64,000 nt of DNA from Gammaproteobacteria bacterium (GCA_003247835.1 QJYB01000108.1:1-64000); one strand, 5' to 3'; counted from the first letter of the stretch, positions 18,319 through 28,254 are shown. A program made the numbers and translations. The notes: generated by a model not told the origin, from the letters alone.

Positions 18319-20274
18319 TCACGGCGTATACCAGATCGGTGCCGTGTAGCCGCGTTCCTGAATGGTCATGCGCGTACCGGGCAGCGGCTCGGTGCCGAAG
18401 CGCGCCGCGTCGTAGGCCGTCCACCGGGGCGTGGGAATCTCCATCACCCGGGCATAGTAGAACGCCGCCTGCTTGGGATCGAACTCCGGGTCCGTCCACA
18501 CCGTGATGAGCTCGGTGGCGCCGATGGTGTTGGTGTAGGTCGCCCGCGCCACGTCCACCGTGCTGCCGACCGCCGGGAGCTTGCCGTCAGCACCCTTCCT
18601 ACGGGTATCCGGGGTGCTCCAAACCACGTCGTAAACCTTTTCCCGAACCTGGCCTTTGGCGTCGAGCCAGCCCTTGACCACCTGGATGCGGTCCAGATTG
18701 GCGCCGAGCGGATCGCGTAACGCGGCGACCAGAAAGTTGGGTGCCGCCGCGCTGCCCGCAGCGTTGTTGAGATCACCGCCCATCGGTACGCCCTTGGCGT
18801 AGCCGATGTGGGCAGGCAGGCGGTCGTAGGCATCTTCCGCCTTGAAGGTCCAGCCACCGAAAAAGCGTACGATCATCCGTGAGCCGGTGGTCGCGTAGGT
18901 CTCGCGGCGCTCCATGGCGTCGAACAGCGCCTCGCGGGTGTTGTCCGTCGCCCAGACGGCCGCGTAGCCGGACGCGGCAACTTCCCAGTCCATGACCGTC
19001 ACCCCCGTCTGCTTGTTGGCGAAAAACGTCTGCTTCATGCGTTCGGCGCTCGGCTCCTGCGGGGCCGTCTTGCCGAAGAAGTTGTCCTCCGCCATGGCGG
19101 CGAGACCGGTGTGGGCATCGCTCGAACCGATGAGGCCGAATTTATAGGGGTTCGTACCGAGCGTTTTCGCGAGCTTGAGCCCCGTCTTCAGACCTTCCCG
19201 CGCGTACTCATACTGGAGCATGTCGGGCTTCTTGGGCACGGAGCCGTCCAGGTTGCCCTTGTCCCACAGCTCGAAGTCGGCGAACTCATCGTTGGGAGAG
19301 AGATAGGGGTGAGCCTCGCCGGTGCCCTTGGTCTGGGTCACCTCGTAGAGCCGTTCCCACTTGGCGCGCTCCGCTGCGTAGTTGCTGGTCAGCTTCTTGC
19401 CGAATGCCTCTACCGCCGGGAACATCCGGCCGTTCGAGAGGTTGCCGTTGTGCGCGATGGCCAGCACGTTGCCACCCGTGGTCTGCTCGTACTTCTCGAG
19501 CCACGCCCAGAGATCCACGGGATTATCGCTGCCGAGGGGTTTCATGGTCGTGTACGGCACCATCTGTGACGCTTTGTCCGCACCGTCGCGATAGATCACG
19601 TTTCGATGCAGATTGTTGCCGCCGGTGTTGGACGTCCACTCGTAACCGATGAAGGCCGTGAAGCGGCCGGGCTCGTTGGCATCTTCGGCGGCCTTTATGG
19701 TTTTGGCCCAGGCGTCGGCGTAAGACTTCGTGCCGGGGAGGGGCATGATGTCCTCCGGCAGGGTGCCCGCACCGAAACCGGTGATGATCTGGAGGGCCGC
19801 CTCCGCTCCCTGTCCGGAGTGAATCATGTCGTGCCACTTCTTGCCCTGGGCATTTGCCATGATGGTCGGGTCACCGCCGAAGATCATGGGGAAGAAACCC
19901 ATGCCGTCGGAGTGATCGGCCACCACCAGGAAATCCAGCGGGCGTGACAGTTTGACCTGCTGGCCGCTGTTGGAGGTCACTTCCTCGCCGCGGGCGAACC
20001 GATAGGCGTCTACCGGGGACAACCGGGCGCCGAATGCGCCGGCGTCCATGGAGAAAGCGGTGTGCAGGTGCGTGTCGCCGAAGTAAACCCGGGTGGGAAT
20101 GTTGCTGCTCGTATAGGGGGAGTAGTCGGCTTTCTTCGGAAACGCATCTTTCACCTGGTCGGGTGTCGGTGGCGCCAGCCCCGGCGGGTTGCTCTCGGCC
20201 GCTTTAGCAATGGCGCCGAGCAGCAGCGCGATGGTTATGAAGCTGGAAGCCGTCAGCGTACTGGCGAGATTCAT
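18319..20274 (-). CDS. DUF3604 domain protein (secreted, PHP-like)
   Basis: This 651-residue protein starts at ATG 20274, with GGGAAGGG upstream and a signal peptide ending KAA. The DUF3604 start is VYFGDTHLHTAFSMDAGAFG, with metal-binding DTHLH and later VVADHSD, SSDAHTG and IGYEWTS motifs, as in PHP phosphoesterase-like folds. A metal-dependent hydrolase activity is plausible, but the family lacks a firmly known substrate. These proteins occur near TonB receptors in degraders. A paralogue lies at 57470-59206. Confidence 0.9.
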   Translation of the reverse strand: MNLASTLTASSFITIALLLGAIAKAAESNPPGLAPPTPDQVKDAFPKKADYSPYTSSNIPTRVYFGDTHLHTAFSMDAGAFGARLSPVDAYRFARGEEVTSNSGQQVKLSRPLDFLVVADHSDGMGFFPMIFGGDPTIMANAQGKKWHDMIHSGQGAEAALQIITGFGAGTLPEDIMPLPGTKSYADAWAKTIKAAEDANEPGRFTAFIGYEWTSNTGGNNLHRNVIYRDGADKASQMVPYTTMKPLGSDNPVDLWAWLEKYEQTTGGNVLAIAHNGNLSNGRMFPAVEAFGKKLTSNYAAERAKWERLYEVTQTKGTGEAHPYLSPNDEFADFELWDKGNLDGSVPKKPDMLQYEYAREGLKTGLKLAKTLGTNPYKFGLIGSSDAHTGLAAMAEDNFFGKTAPQEPSAERMKQTFFANKQTGVTVMDWEVAASGYAAVWATDNTREALFDAMERRETYATTGSRMIVRFFGGWTFKAEDAYDRLPAHIGYAKGVPMGGDLNNAAGSAAAPNFLVAALRDPLGANLDRIQVVKGWLDAKGQVREKVYDVVWSTPDTRRKGADGKLPAVGSTVDVARATYTNTIGATELITVWTDPEFDPKQAAFYYARVMEIPTPRWTAYDAARFGTEPLPGTRMTIQERGYTAPIWYTP

Positions 20275-20350
20275 CGTTGCCCTTCCCTGGAACCTGAATG
20301 TCTCCCGGATTGTGCAGGAGGCCGGGTACCGGGGAAAGTGTGGTTTCCCC

Positions 20351-20743
20351 CTAGGCGCTGTTGCCCGCCAGGTCGTCCAGGATCGGGCAGTCCGGCCGCC
20401 GGTCGCCATGGCAGTGATCGGCGAGGTGGACGAGAGTGTCCCGCATGGCAGCCAGCTGCCCGATGCGGACATCGATGTCCCGGACCTTCTCCAGCGCAAT
20501 GCGTTTCACGTCTGCCGAAGCCCGATGCCGGTCGTCGTAGAGGGACAGCAGCTCCCGGCACTCGTCTATGGTGAATCCGAGGCTCCTCGCCCGCTGCAGG
20601 AAGGCCAGCCGGTGAACCTGGCGCTCGTCGTAGCTGCGGTAACCGTTACCGCGCCGATCCGCGGCGACGAGGCCGATGTCTTCGTAGTAGCGGATGGTCT
20701 TCGTGGGCAGACCTGTTACCCGGGCCGCTTCGCCGATGTTCAT
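20351..20743 (-). CDS. cueR: Copper-responsive MerR-family regulator
   Basis: This 130-residue MerR-family activator has an N-terminal winged helix (MNIGEAARVTGLPTKTIRYYE), then a long dimerisation helix. The C-terminal metal loop contains C111 and C119 separated by seven residues, the spacing of the Cu(I) site of CueR (C112/C120). The conserved Ser ahead of the dimer helix (S76 here) is also present. The gene lies directly behind copA on the same strand, so it is probably autoregulated from the operator at 23165-23185. Confidence 0.92.
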   Translation of the reverse strand: MNIGEAARVTGLPTKTIRYYEDIGLVAADRRGNGYRSYDERQVHRLAFLQRARSLGFTIDECRELLSLYDDRHRASADVKRIALEKVRDIDVRIGQLAAMRDTLVHLADHCHGDRRPDCPILDDLAGNSA

Positions 20744-20758
20744 GTCAGGCTCCAGCTC

Positions 20759-23125
20759 TCAGAGTTTGACCCGGCGCAGCCGGAGTGCGTTGCTGATGAC
20801 GGAAACGGACGACAGGCTCATGGCCAGGGCCGCCAGCATGGGGGAAAGCAGGGTGCCGGTGAGCGGGTAGAGCACACCAGCGGCAATGGGCACACCGGCC
20901 GCGTTGTAGAAGAAGGCGAAGAAGAGGTTCTCACGGATGTTCTTCAGTGTTGCCCGGGACAGATGTCTGGCCCGGACGATTCCCTCGAGGTCGCCTTTGA
21001 GCAGCGTGATGCCGGCGCTCTCCAGCGCCACGTCGGCGCCCGTACCCATGGCGATGCCCACGTCGGCAGCGGCCAGCGCAGGGGCGTCGTTGATACCGTC
21101 GCCGGCCATGGCCACGATCCGTCCCTCGCCGCGCAGGCCGTCGATCAGGTCCTTTTTCGCTTCCGGCAGCACACCGGCGTGAACCCCGTCGATTTTCAGG
21201 GCTTCCGCTACGGAGCGGGCGGTGCGGGCGTTGTCGCCGGTGGCCATGATCACAGTCAGTCCAGCTTTGTGGAGGGCGTCGATCGCTGCCCTGGCCGACG
21301 CCTTGATGGGATCCGCCACGGCGATGAGACCGGCAGGCCTGCCGTCGATGGCGAGCAGCATGACGGTTTTTCCCTGCTCACGGAGCGTGTCGGCACGGGT
21401 ATCCAGATCGGCGGGATCGATGCCCAGCTCCTCGAAGAGCAGGCTGTTGCCGAGCGCAACACTCTGCCCATCCACGGTACCAGTGACGCCCTTGCCGTTG
21501 ATCGAGGTGAAGTCCGCCACGTTCGACAGGGCAACGCCGCGTGACTGGGCGCCCGCGACGATGGCTTCCGCCAGCGGGTGCTCCGATCCCCGCTCCAGCG
21601 ACGCCGCGAGCCGCAGCACGCGGCTCTCCTCGAACTCCGCCATCGGGATTACGTCGGTCAGCACGGGTCTGCCTTCGGTGAGCGTTCCGGTCTTGTCGAC
21701 TACCAGCGTATCGACACGCGCCATCCGCTCCAGCGCCGTGGCATCCCGCACCAGCACGCCGGCCTGAGCACCACGTCCGGTTGCGGTCATGATGGACATC
21801 GGGGTGGCGAGGCCAAGGGCACAGGGACAGGCGATGATGAGCACCGAGACGGCGGAGATCAGCGCGAAGATCAGCGCCGGCTCCGGGCCGACGACGAGCC
21901 AGACTCCGAAGGCGATGACGGCCACCGCGACCACCGTCGGCACGAACACGGCCGCCACCCGGTCGGCCAGGCCCTGGATGGGTGCACGGGAACGCTGGGC
22001 GGAGCTCACCATCTCGACGATGCGGGCGAGCACCGTGTCGCCGCCCACGTGAGAGGCTTCCATGACCAGCGTGCCCTGGCGGTTCAACGTGCCACCCGTC
22101 AGCGGGTCACCGGCGGATTTTTCGACCGGTACGGACTCGCCGGTGACCATGCTCTCGTCCACGGACGAGTGACCTTCGAGCACTACGCCATCGACGGGAA
22201 CACTGTCACCGGGGCGCACCCGCAGCCTGTCCCCGGTCAGGATGTTGGCCAGCGGCGCATCGTACTCGTCTCCTTCCGGCGTGATGCGGCGCGCGGTTTT
22301 CGGCGCCAGATCCAGCAGCGCGCGGATCGCGTCCCCGGTGCGTTCCCGGGCCCGGAGCTCCAGCACCTGGCCGAGGAAGATGAGGGCGATGATGACCACG
22401 GACGCCTCGTAGTAGACCGGTACGTGGCCGTCGTGAGCACGGACTTCAGGCGGAAACAGACCGGGCAGAAAGGTGGCGATCACGCTGTAGCCATAGGCCG
22501 CGGCGACACCAAGCATGATGAGCGTCCACATGTTGAGCTTCATGGTCTTCACGGACGTCCAGCCCCGGTGAAAGAACGGCAGTGCTGCCCACAGCACCAC
22601 GGGCGTGGCCAGCGCGAACTCGAGGTAGACGGCGACGGACTCCGAGAGCCAGGACCGGAACGGTAGCCCGAGCATGGGTCCCATGGTGAGCAGCAGCAGC
22701 GGAATGGCGGCCGCGGTGCTCACCCAGAAGCGGCGGGTGAAGTCCACCAGCTCAGGGCTGGGTCCCTCGGAGCCTCCTGCCGAGACCGGCTCCAGCGCCA
22801 TGCCGCAGATCGGGCAGCTGCCGGGTTCGTCGCGAATGATTTCGGGGTGCATGGGGCAGGTATAAGTGGTGGCCGCGTCCTCGGCTTCCGGCTGGTCCTC
22901 GTGGCGTCCGGAGGCATAGAACCAGGGATCTTCGGCGAACCGGTCGTGGCAGTGCTGGCTGCAGAAGTGCCAGATCCTGCCGCCGTAGGTCCGGCTCGGC
23001 TTTCCCGCGGTCAGATCCACTGTCATGCCACAGACCGGGTCGATGGCGGTTGCGGCGGCGTCGGACGCCGCACGGTGCCCGGCATGATCGTGGGGAGGGT
23101 GGTGGTCGTGCTCGCTGCAGGTCAT
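20759..23125 (-). CDS. copA: Copper-transporting P-type ATPase
   Basis: This 788-residue P1B ATPase exports Cu(I). The N-terminus is His-rich (MTCSEHDHHPPHDHAGHRA), followed by a YHS-type domain (DPVCGMTVD) and a heavy-metal-binding domain (TCPMHPEI...CPICGMALEP). There is no classical HMA domain. The transmembrane C433-P434-C435 motif, phosphorylation site DKTGTLTEG, HPLAEA and GDGINDAPAL are all present. Start ATG 23125 follows the CueR promoter. The upstream extension to 23314 lacks coding character because it overlaps that promoter. Confidence 0.95.
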   Translation of the reverse strand: MTCSEHDHHPPHDHAGHRAASDAAATAIDPVCGMTVDLTAGKPSRTYGGRIWHFCSQHCHDRFAEDPWFYASGRHEDQPEAEDAATTYTCPMHPEIIRDEPGSCPICGMALEPVSAGGSEGPSPELVDFTRRFWVSTAAAIPLLLLTMGPMLGLPFRSWLSESVAVYLEFALATPVVLWAALPFFHRGWTSVKTMKLNMWTLIMLGVAAAYGYSVIATFLPGLFPPEVRAHDGHVPVYYEASVVIIALIFLGQVLELRARERTGDAIRALLDLAPKTARRITPEGDEYDAPLANILTGDRLRVRPGDSVPVDGVVLEGHSSVDESMVTGESVPVEKSAGDPLTGGTLNRQGTLVMEASHVGGDTVLARIVEMVSSAQRSRAPIQGLADRVAAVFVPTVVAVAVIAFGVWLVVGPEPALIFALISAVSVLIIACPCALGLATPMSIMTATGRGAQAGVLVRDATALERMARVDTLVVDKTGTLTEGRPVLTDVIPMAEFEESRVLRLAASLERGSEHPLAEAIVAGAQSRGVALSNVADFTSINGKGVTGTVDGQSVALGNSLLFEELGIDPADLDTRADTLREQGKTVMLLAIDGRPAGLIAVADPIKASARAAIDALHKAGLTVIMATGDNARTARSVAEALKIDGVHAGVLPEAKKDLIDGLRGEGRIVAMAGDGINDAPALAAADVGIAMGTGADVALESAGITLLKGDLEGIVRARHLSRATLKNIRENLFFAFFYNAAGVPIAAGVLYPLTGTLLSPMLAALAMSLSSVSVISNALRLRRVKL

Positions 23126-23157
23126 CGTCCGGCTCCAGGTCTTGCGACTGGATACGA

Positions 23158-23188
23158 ACGTTACACCTTCCAGCAACTGGAAGGTCAA
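23158..23188 (-). promoter_or_regulatory. CueR-type promoter of copA-cueR with 19-bp spacer
   Basis: On the minus strand, -35 TTGACC (23183-23188) and -10 TAACGT (23158-23163) are separated by 19 bp, the overlong spacer typical of MerR-family activated promoters. Within it is a perfect 9-3-9 inverted repeat, ACCTTCCAG/CTGGAAGGT (23165-23185), the well known CueR box. This makes copper induction of copA-cueR very likely. Confidence 0.93.
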
Positions 23189-23196
23189 GTCCTGTT

Positions 23197-24471
23197 TCAG
23201 TGGCGGTGCAGCTTGACGGGCATGGCCCTGATGCCGCGGATGAAATTCGATTTCAGCCGTTTTTCCGGACCCGTCACCTCGATGGTGTGGAAGCGCGGTG
23301 CGATCTCCTCCCACAGCACCCTGAGCTGCATCTCCGCCAGCCGGTTGCCCATGCAGCGGTGGATGCCGAAGCCGAACGACACGTGCTTGCGTGCATCCGG
23401 CCGGTCGATGATCAGCTGATCGGCATCAGGATGGGCATTCTCGTCCCGGTTGCCGGAGATGTACCAGAGCACCACCTTCTCGCCGGCCTTCATCTGCCGG
23501 CTCTCGAACTCGAAGTCCTGCTTGAGCGTCCTGCGCATGTGCAGGACGGGCGTCTGCCAGCGGATAATCTCCGAGACCATGTTGGGGATGAGGTCCGGAT
23601 TCGCCCGCAGTTTGTCGTACTCCTCGGGGAACTGATTGAGGGCCAGCACGCCGCCGGAGATGGAATTCCGCGTGGTGTCGTTGCCGCCGACGATGAGCAG
23701 CATGATGTTGCCCAGGAACTCGAGCGGCCGGTTGATCATGTCCCGGGTTTCCTCGCCGTGGGCGAGCATGGTGATGAGATCGTTACGCTCCCCCGGATCG
23801 GCCGCGGCGCGCTCGGCCCACAGACCCATGAAGGTGGTGGCCATGTCGTTCAACCCGGCCTGCACCTCCTCCATGCTGAACCCCTCGTCCATGCCGGTGG
23901 TCTCCGGGGAGCCGATGGAGATGTCGGACCAGTGAGTGAGCTTGCGACGATCCTCGAAAGGAAAGTCGAACAGCGTAGCCAGCATGCGGGTGGTGAGCTC
24001 GATGGACACCCGGTCCACCCAGTCGAACTCCACCCCGTCGTCGGGCAGGTTGTCGAGGATGTCGCGAACGTGGCCGCGGATCACTGGTTCCAGCAGCATC
24101 AGGTTGCGGGGCGCCACCACGGGCGCCACGGTCTTCCGCTGCTGATCGTGCTTCGGCGGATCCATGGCGATGAAGTTCTCGATGTACTGATCGTTCGGGC
24201 TGTCACCGATGGCGATGGTGGGAAACGATGAGAACACCGCGTGATTACCTTCCACCGCGACGATGTCCCGGTGGGTGGTGATGGACCAGTAGGGGCCGAA
24301 CGGGCTCTCGGCCGTGTAGTGCACGGGGTCCTCGGCGCGCAGGCGCTGGAAGTACGGGCGCCACGCATCGAGCTGATAGAGGCGGCTGTCGCTCACGTCA
24401 AGAAGCTCGAGCGGCGTGGACCATGGGTCCGGCAGATCAGCAGTTGCCACAGTACTTGGCTGTTCGGACAT
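23197..24471 (-). CDS. Cytochrome P450, CYP153-like
   Basis: This soluble 424-residue P450 has the heme-ligand motif FGFGIHRCMG with Cys373. The I-helix motif GGNDTTRNS and the ExxR-region SEIIRWQ are also present. GGNDTTRNSISGG and the heme motif resemble CYP153 terminal alkane or fatty-acid hydroxylases, but subfamily cannot be fixed by eye. No ferredoxin or ferredoxin reductase lies nearby, so the redox partner must be elsewhere. A strong Shine-Dalgarno (AGGAGGTAA) precedes ATG 24471. It is embedded in the copper island, behind copA. Confidence 0.88.
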   Translation of the reverse strand: MSEQPSTVATADLPDPWSTPLELLDVSDSRLYQLDAWRPYFQRLRAEDPVHYTAESPFGPYWSITTHRDIVAVEGNHAVFSSFPTIAIGDSPNDQYIENFIAMDPPKHDQQRKTVAPVVAPRNLMLLEPVIRGHVRDILDNLPDDGVEFDWVDRVSIELTTRMLATLFDFPFEDRRKLTHWSDISIGSPETTGMDEGFSMEEVQAGLNDMATTFMGLWAERAAADPGERNDLITMLAHGEETRDMINRPLEFLGNIMLLIVGGNDTTRNSISGGVLALNQFPEEYDKLRANPDLIPNMVSEIIRWQTPVLHMRRTLKQDFEFESRQMKAGEKVVLWYISGNRDENAHPDADQLIIDRPDARKHVSFGFGIHRCMGNRLAEMQLRVLWEEIAPRFHTIEVTGPEKRLKSNFIRGIRAMPVKLHRH

Positions 24472-24695
24472 CGTCGGTTACCTCCTGGACTTACGCAGAA
24501 CGATCGCACCTCCACCGGCAGTGCTCAAGTATCCGGGATGTTCCCGTTGCCGTGGGGCCTGGCTCGGGCAGAGCCTCGACCTTTTCAGGAGTGTGCCATA
24601 CCAGGATTTCTACCTAGGGAATCCGTTGAACCAGTCCGATGGCGCCGGGTCTCAAGGTGTGGACTTCGCTCTGAATGTCACCAGAGGAAAACGGA

Positions 24696-25088
24696 ATGAA
24701 AACCATATTTTTTTCAACCCTCGTTCTGACCCTGTCACTTGCCACACCGGTGAGCGCGCAGACAGGGGACGGGCAGCCGGGCGTTGCTCAATCTCAGCAG
24801 CAGATGACCGCGACCATGCAGGACATGGCGGCTCGGATGAACACCATGTCCCGGCAGATGGCGCAGGGTGACATGTCGGCAGAACACCAGGCGCAGATGG
24901 CCGGGCAGATGGAGAACATGTCCCACATGATGAGCATGATGTCCGGCGCCATGAGCCACGGCATGATGATGAACGAGGAACAGCGCAACCAGATGCAGCA
25001 CATGCGCATGCAGATGAACGACATTGGCATGATGGGCATGCACGGTCAGGGTACGGGACAGGGGATGCACAGCCAGAGCCACGGCTAG
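24696..25088 (+). CDS. Methionine/histidine-rich periplasmic protein, probably copper-binding
   Basis: The 130-residue product begins at ATG 24696, with GAGGAAAACGG before it, and has a signal peptide of about 22 residues (ending VSA). After residue 40 it holds 26 Met and several His in motifs such as HMMSMMSGAM and MMGMHGQG, typical of periplasmic Cu(I)-binding proteins. It is predicted largely helical and disordered. The cus genes downstream point the other way, so it has its own promoter. Function as a copper sink or CusF-like shuttle is inferred; it lacks the CusF fold. Confidence 0.8.
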   Translation: MKTIFFSTLVLTLSLATPVSAQTGDGQPGVAQSQQQMTATMQDMAARMNTMSRQMAQGDMSAEHQAQMAGQMENMSHMMSMMSGAMSHGMMMNEEQRNQMQHMRMQMNDIGMMGMHGQGTGQGMHSQSHG

Positions 25089-25136
25089 TCCGCACTGGCG
25101 CTACTGCAACTTCCCGAGCGCTCATCCATCGGGGCT

Positions 25137-28100
25137 CTAGAGCTCGCGACGTTTCCATAGCAGAAACACGGCGGGCAGCACCAGCAGGGCCAGCACCAGT
25201 GCTGTGGTCATGCCGCCCACCATGGGTGCAGCGATCCGGCTCAGTACCTCGGCGCCGGTGCCGTCGCTGTACATGAGCGGCAGCAGGCCGGCGATGGTGG
25301 ACACCGCGGTCATGGTGACGGGACGGACCCGTTTCAGCGCACCCTCGCGGATGGCACGCAGCAGATCGTCCAGCGCCGGCGTCCGGCCGGACCGGTCGCA
25401 CTCGGCACTCACGTCCGCCCAGGCGTGGTTGAGGTAAGTGAGCATGATGACGCCGAGCTCCACGGCGACGCCGGCCAGCGCAATGAAGCCCACGGCGACC
25501 GCGACCGAGAAGTTGTAGCCCAGGCTGAACATCAGCCACACGGCACCGGCGCCGGCCAGCGGCAGCGTTGCCAGGATCATGGCCACCTCGCCGAAGCGAC
25601 GGAAGTTGACGTAGAGCAGCACCACCACGATGGCGAGGATGAAGGGCACCACGATGATCAGCCGCTCCTGGGCACGCAGCATGTACTCGTACTGTCCGGA
25701 CCAGGTGAGCGAGTAGCCGGCCGGCAGCGTCAGGTTCGCGTTCACTGCCGCCATGGCGCTCGACACGTAGCTGCCCACGTCTTCCGTATCGAGGTCGACC
25801 AGGGTCCAGCCGTTGGGCCGGGCGTTCTCACTCTTGATGGCGGGTGGGCCGTCGGCGATGGCGATATCGGCCACATCCGCCAGCGCGATCCGCTGACCAT
25901 TCGGCGTGACCAGCGGCAGCTCGGCCAGCTGGCCCGGGGAGTCGCGGTAGTCCTGGGGGTAGCGAAGGTTAACCGGGTAACGTTCGAGCCCTTCCACGCT
26001 CCACGTCACGTTCATGCCGCCGATGGCGGTGGCCACCACCTGCTGGACGTCGGCGACGTTGAGCCCGTAGCGAGCTGCCCTGGCCCGATCGATTTCCACC
26101 TCGATGTAACGGCCGCCGGCGACCCGTTCGGAGTAGACGGATGCGGTGCCGGGCACGCCCTGCAGAATGGTCTCGAGCCGCTCGCCGATGCGTTGTATTT
26201 CACCGAGGTCCGGCCCCGCGACCTTGATACCGACCGGCGTCTTGATACCGGTGGCGAGCATGTCGATGCGCGTCTTGATGGGCATCACCCAGGCATTGGT
26301 GAGTCCGGGAATCTTCACCCGGGCATCCAGCTCCCGGATCAGTGCCTCGGTGGTGAGACCTTCCCGCCACTCGTGCTTCGGCTTCAGCTGAATGAACGTC
26401 TCGAGCATGGTGAGCGGCGCCGGATCCGTCGCCGAGTCCGCCCGGCCTATCTTGCCGAACACGGTCTTCACTTCCGGTACCGTGGCGATGAGTCTGTCGG
26501 TCTGCTGCAGGATCTCACGGGCCTTGCCGATGGAGACCCCGGGATAGGTGGTGGGCATGTACATGAGGTCACCCTCGTTGAGCGGCGGGATGAACTCGCT
26601 GCCGATACGGCTCACGGGCAGGATTCCGATCACCGTCACGATCAGGGCGACCGTCACTGTGATCCAGGGTCGACGCAGCACGACCTCGAGCAGGGGCTGG
26701 TAGCCCCTGGCGAGAAACCGGTTCAGGGGATTATCCGTTTCCGGCCGGATGCGCCCGCGGATGAAGTACCCCATCAGCACGGGCACCAGGGTCACGGCCA
26801 GTGCTGCGCTGGCGGCCATGGCGTAGGTCTTGGTGAAGGCCAGCGGCGAGAACATCCGCCCCTCCTGGGCCTGCAGGCTGAACACCGGCACGAAGCTGAC
26901 CGTGATGATCAGCAGACTGAAGAACAGGGCCGGACCCACCTCGCTCGCTGCGTCGGCCACCACCTGCCAGCGGTTGTCATCTGTCAGCGGTGTACGCTCG
27001 ATGTGCTTGTGCAGGTTCTCGATCATGACGATGGCGCCGTCGATCATGGCGCCGATCGCAATGGCGATACCTGCGAGCGACATGATGTTGGCGTTTATGC
27101 CCTGCCAGCGCATGACGATGAACGCGGTGAGGATGCCGAGCGGCAGGCTGATCACCGCCACCATCGACGAGCGGATGTGGGCGAGGAACGCCATGCACAC
27201 CAGAGCTACGATGGCGAGCTCCTCCATGAGGCCCATGCGCAGCGTGTCCACCGCGGCTTCGATGAGCTCCGAGCGGTCGTAGACCGTGACCACCTCGACC
27301 CCATCGGGCAGGCTGCTCTCGAGGCCGGCGAGTTTTTTCTTCACGCCGTCGATGGTGCGCTGGGCGTTCTCCCCCATCCGCATCACGACGATGCCGCCGA
27401 CCACTTCGCCTTCGCCGTTCAACTCGGCGATGCCGCGTCGCATCTGCGGGCCGGTGCCGATCCAGGCCACGTCCTCGAGCAGCAGCGGGGTGCCGTTGGC
27501 GTCCACGCCAAGTGGCACCTTCGCCAGGTCTTCCGTGCTCTTGATGTAACCCGTGGCGCGAACCATGTACTCTGCCTCGGACATCTCCACCACGGAGGCG
27601 CCGACCTCCTGGTTGGCCTGGAGGATGGCGTTCTGCAGGTGGGCGAGGGGGATTCCGAAGGCCCTGAGTTTTTCCGGGTCCACCTCCACCTGGTACTGGC
27701 GGACCATGCCACCCAGGGTGGCCACCTCGGAGACTCCTGGCACGGTCTGCAGCTCGTACTTGAGAAAGAAGTCCTGGAAGCTCCTGAGCTCGCCGAGGTC
27801 GTGGGTCCCGGTCCGATCCACCAGCGCATAGAGAAACACCCAGCCGACGCCGGTGGCGTCCGGACCGAGCTGGGGACGGGCGGTCGCCGGCAGTGTCGGG
27901 GTCACCTGGGACAGGTACTCGAGTACCCGGGATCGGGCCCAGTAGGGGTCCGTTTTATCGTCGAAGATGACGTACACGTAGGAATCGCCGAAGAAGGAGA
28001 AGCCACGCACGGTGACCGCACCGGGAACCGACAGCATGGCGGTGGTGAGCGGGTAGGTGACCTGGTCCTCCACCACCTGAGGCGCCTGACCGGGATAGCT

Positions 28101-28253
28101 GGTCTTGATGATCACCTGCACGTCGGACAGATCGGGAATGGCATCCACCGGCGTGGTGCGCAACGCGACGATGCCACCGCCGAGCAGCAGCAGAGTGGCC
28201 AGCAGGACGAAAAAACGGTTGGCGACGGACCAGCGGATGACGGACTCGATCAT
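25137..28253 (-). CDS. cusA: Copper/silver efflux RND transporter permease
   Basis: The 1038-residue inner-membrane pump belongs to the heavy-metal (HME) RND family. Conserved signatures are DAIPDLSDVQVIIKT, SFFGDSYVYVIF, GAMIDGAIVMIENLHK (transmembrane Asp of the proton relay) and the C-terminal motif YSDGTGAEVLSRIAAPMVGG. Start ATG 28253 is one base after the cusB stop. Its partners are CusB and the TolC-like channel encoded just upstream. CusA-type pumps export Cu(I) and Ag(I) from the periplasm. Substrate choice is inferred from neighbours. Confidence 0.94.
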   Translation of the reverse strand: MIESVIRWSVANRFFVLLATLLLLGGGIVALRTTPVDAIPDLSDVQVIIKTSYPGQAPQVVEDQVTYPLTTAMLSVPGAVTVRGFSFFGDSYVYVIFDDKTDPYWARSRVLEYLSQVTPTLPATARPQLGPDATGVGWVFLYALVDRTGTHDLGELRSFQDFFLKYELQTVPGVSEVATLGGMVRQYQVEVDPEKLRAFGIPLAHLQNAILQANQEVGASVVEMSEAEYMVRATGYIKSTEDLAKVPLGVDANGTPLLLEDVAWIGTGPQMRRGIAELNGEGEVVGGIVVMRMGENAQRTIDGVKKKLAGLESSLPDGVEVVTVYDRSELIEAAVDTLRMGLMEELAIVALVCMAFLAHIRSSMVAVISLPLGILTAFIVMRWQGINANIMSLAGIAIAIGAMIDGAIVMIENLHKHIERTPLTDDNRWQVVADAASEVGPALFFSLLIITVSFVPVFSLQAQEGRMFSPLAFTKTYAMAASAALAVTLVPVLMGYFIRGRIRPETDNPLNRFLARGYQPLLEVVLRRPWITVTVALIVTVIGILPVSRIGSEFIPPLNEGDLMYMPTTYPGVSIGKAREILQQTDRLIATVPEVKTVFGKIGRADSATDPAPLTMLETFIQLKPKHEWREGLTTEALIRELDARVKIPGLTNAWVMPIKTRIDMLATGIKTPVGIKVAGPDLGEIQRIGERLETILQGVPGTASVYSERVAGGRYIEVEIDRARAARYGLNVADVQQVVATAIGGMNVTWSVEGLERYPVNLRYPQDYRDSPGQLAELPLVTPNGQRIALADVADIAIADGPPAIKSENARPNGWTLVDLDTEDVGSYVSSAMAAVNANLTLPAGYSLTWSGQYEYMLRAQERLIIVVPFILAIVVVLLYVNFRRFGEVAMILATLPLAGAGAVWLMFSLGYNFSVAVAVGFIALAGVAVELGVIMLTYLNHAWADVSAECDRSGRTPALDDLLRAIREGALKRVRPVTMTAVSTIAGLLPLMYSDGTGAEVLSRIAAPMVGGMTTALVLALLVLPAVFLLWKRREL

Positions 28254-28254
28254 G

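Noticed and set aside
23126-23314. N-terminal extension of copA to 23314
   Set aside because: It would overlap the CueR promoter and the end of the P450 gene, and lacks any domain pattern.
24472-24695. CueR-type operator before the Met-rich gene
   Set aside because: A TCGACC-like element is present in this 224-bp region, but no inverted repeat or matching -10 follows; I see no other clear signal besides the ribosome binding sites.
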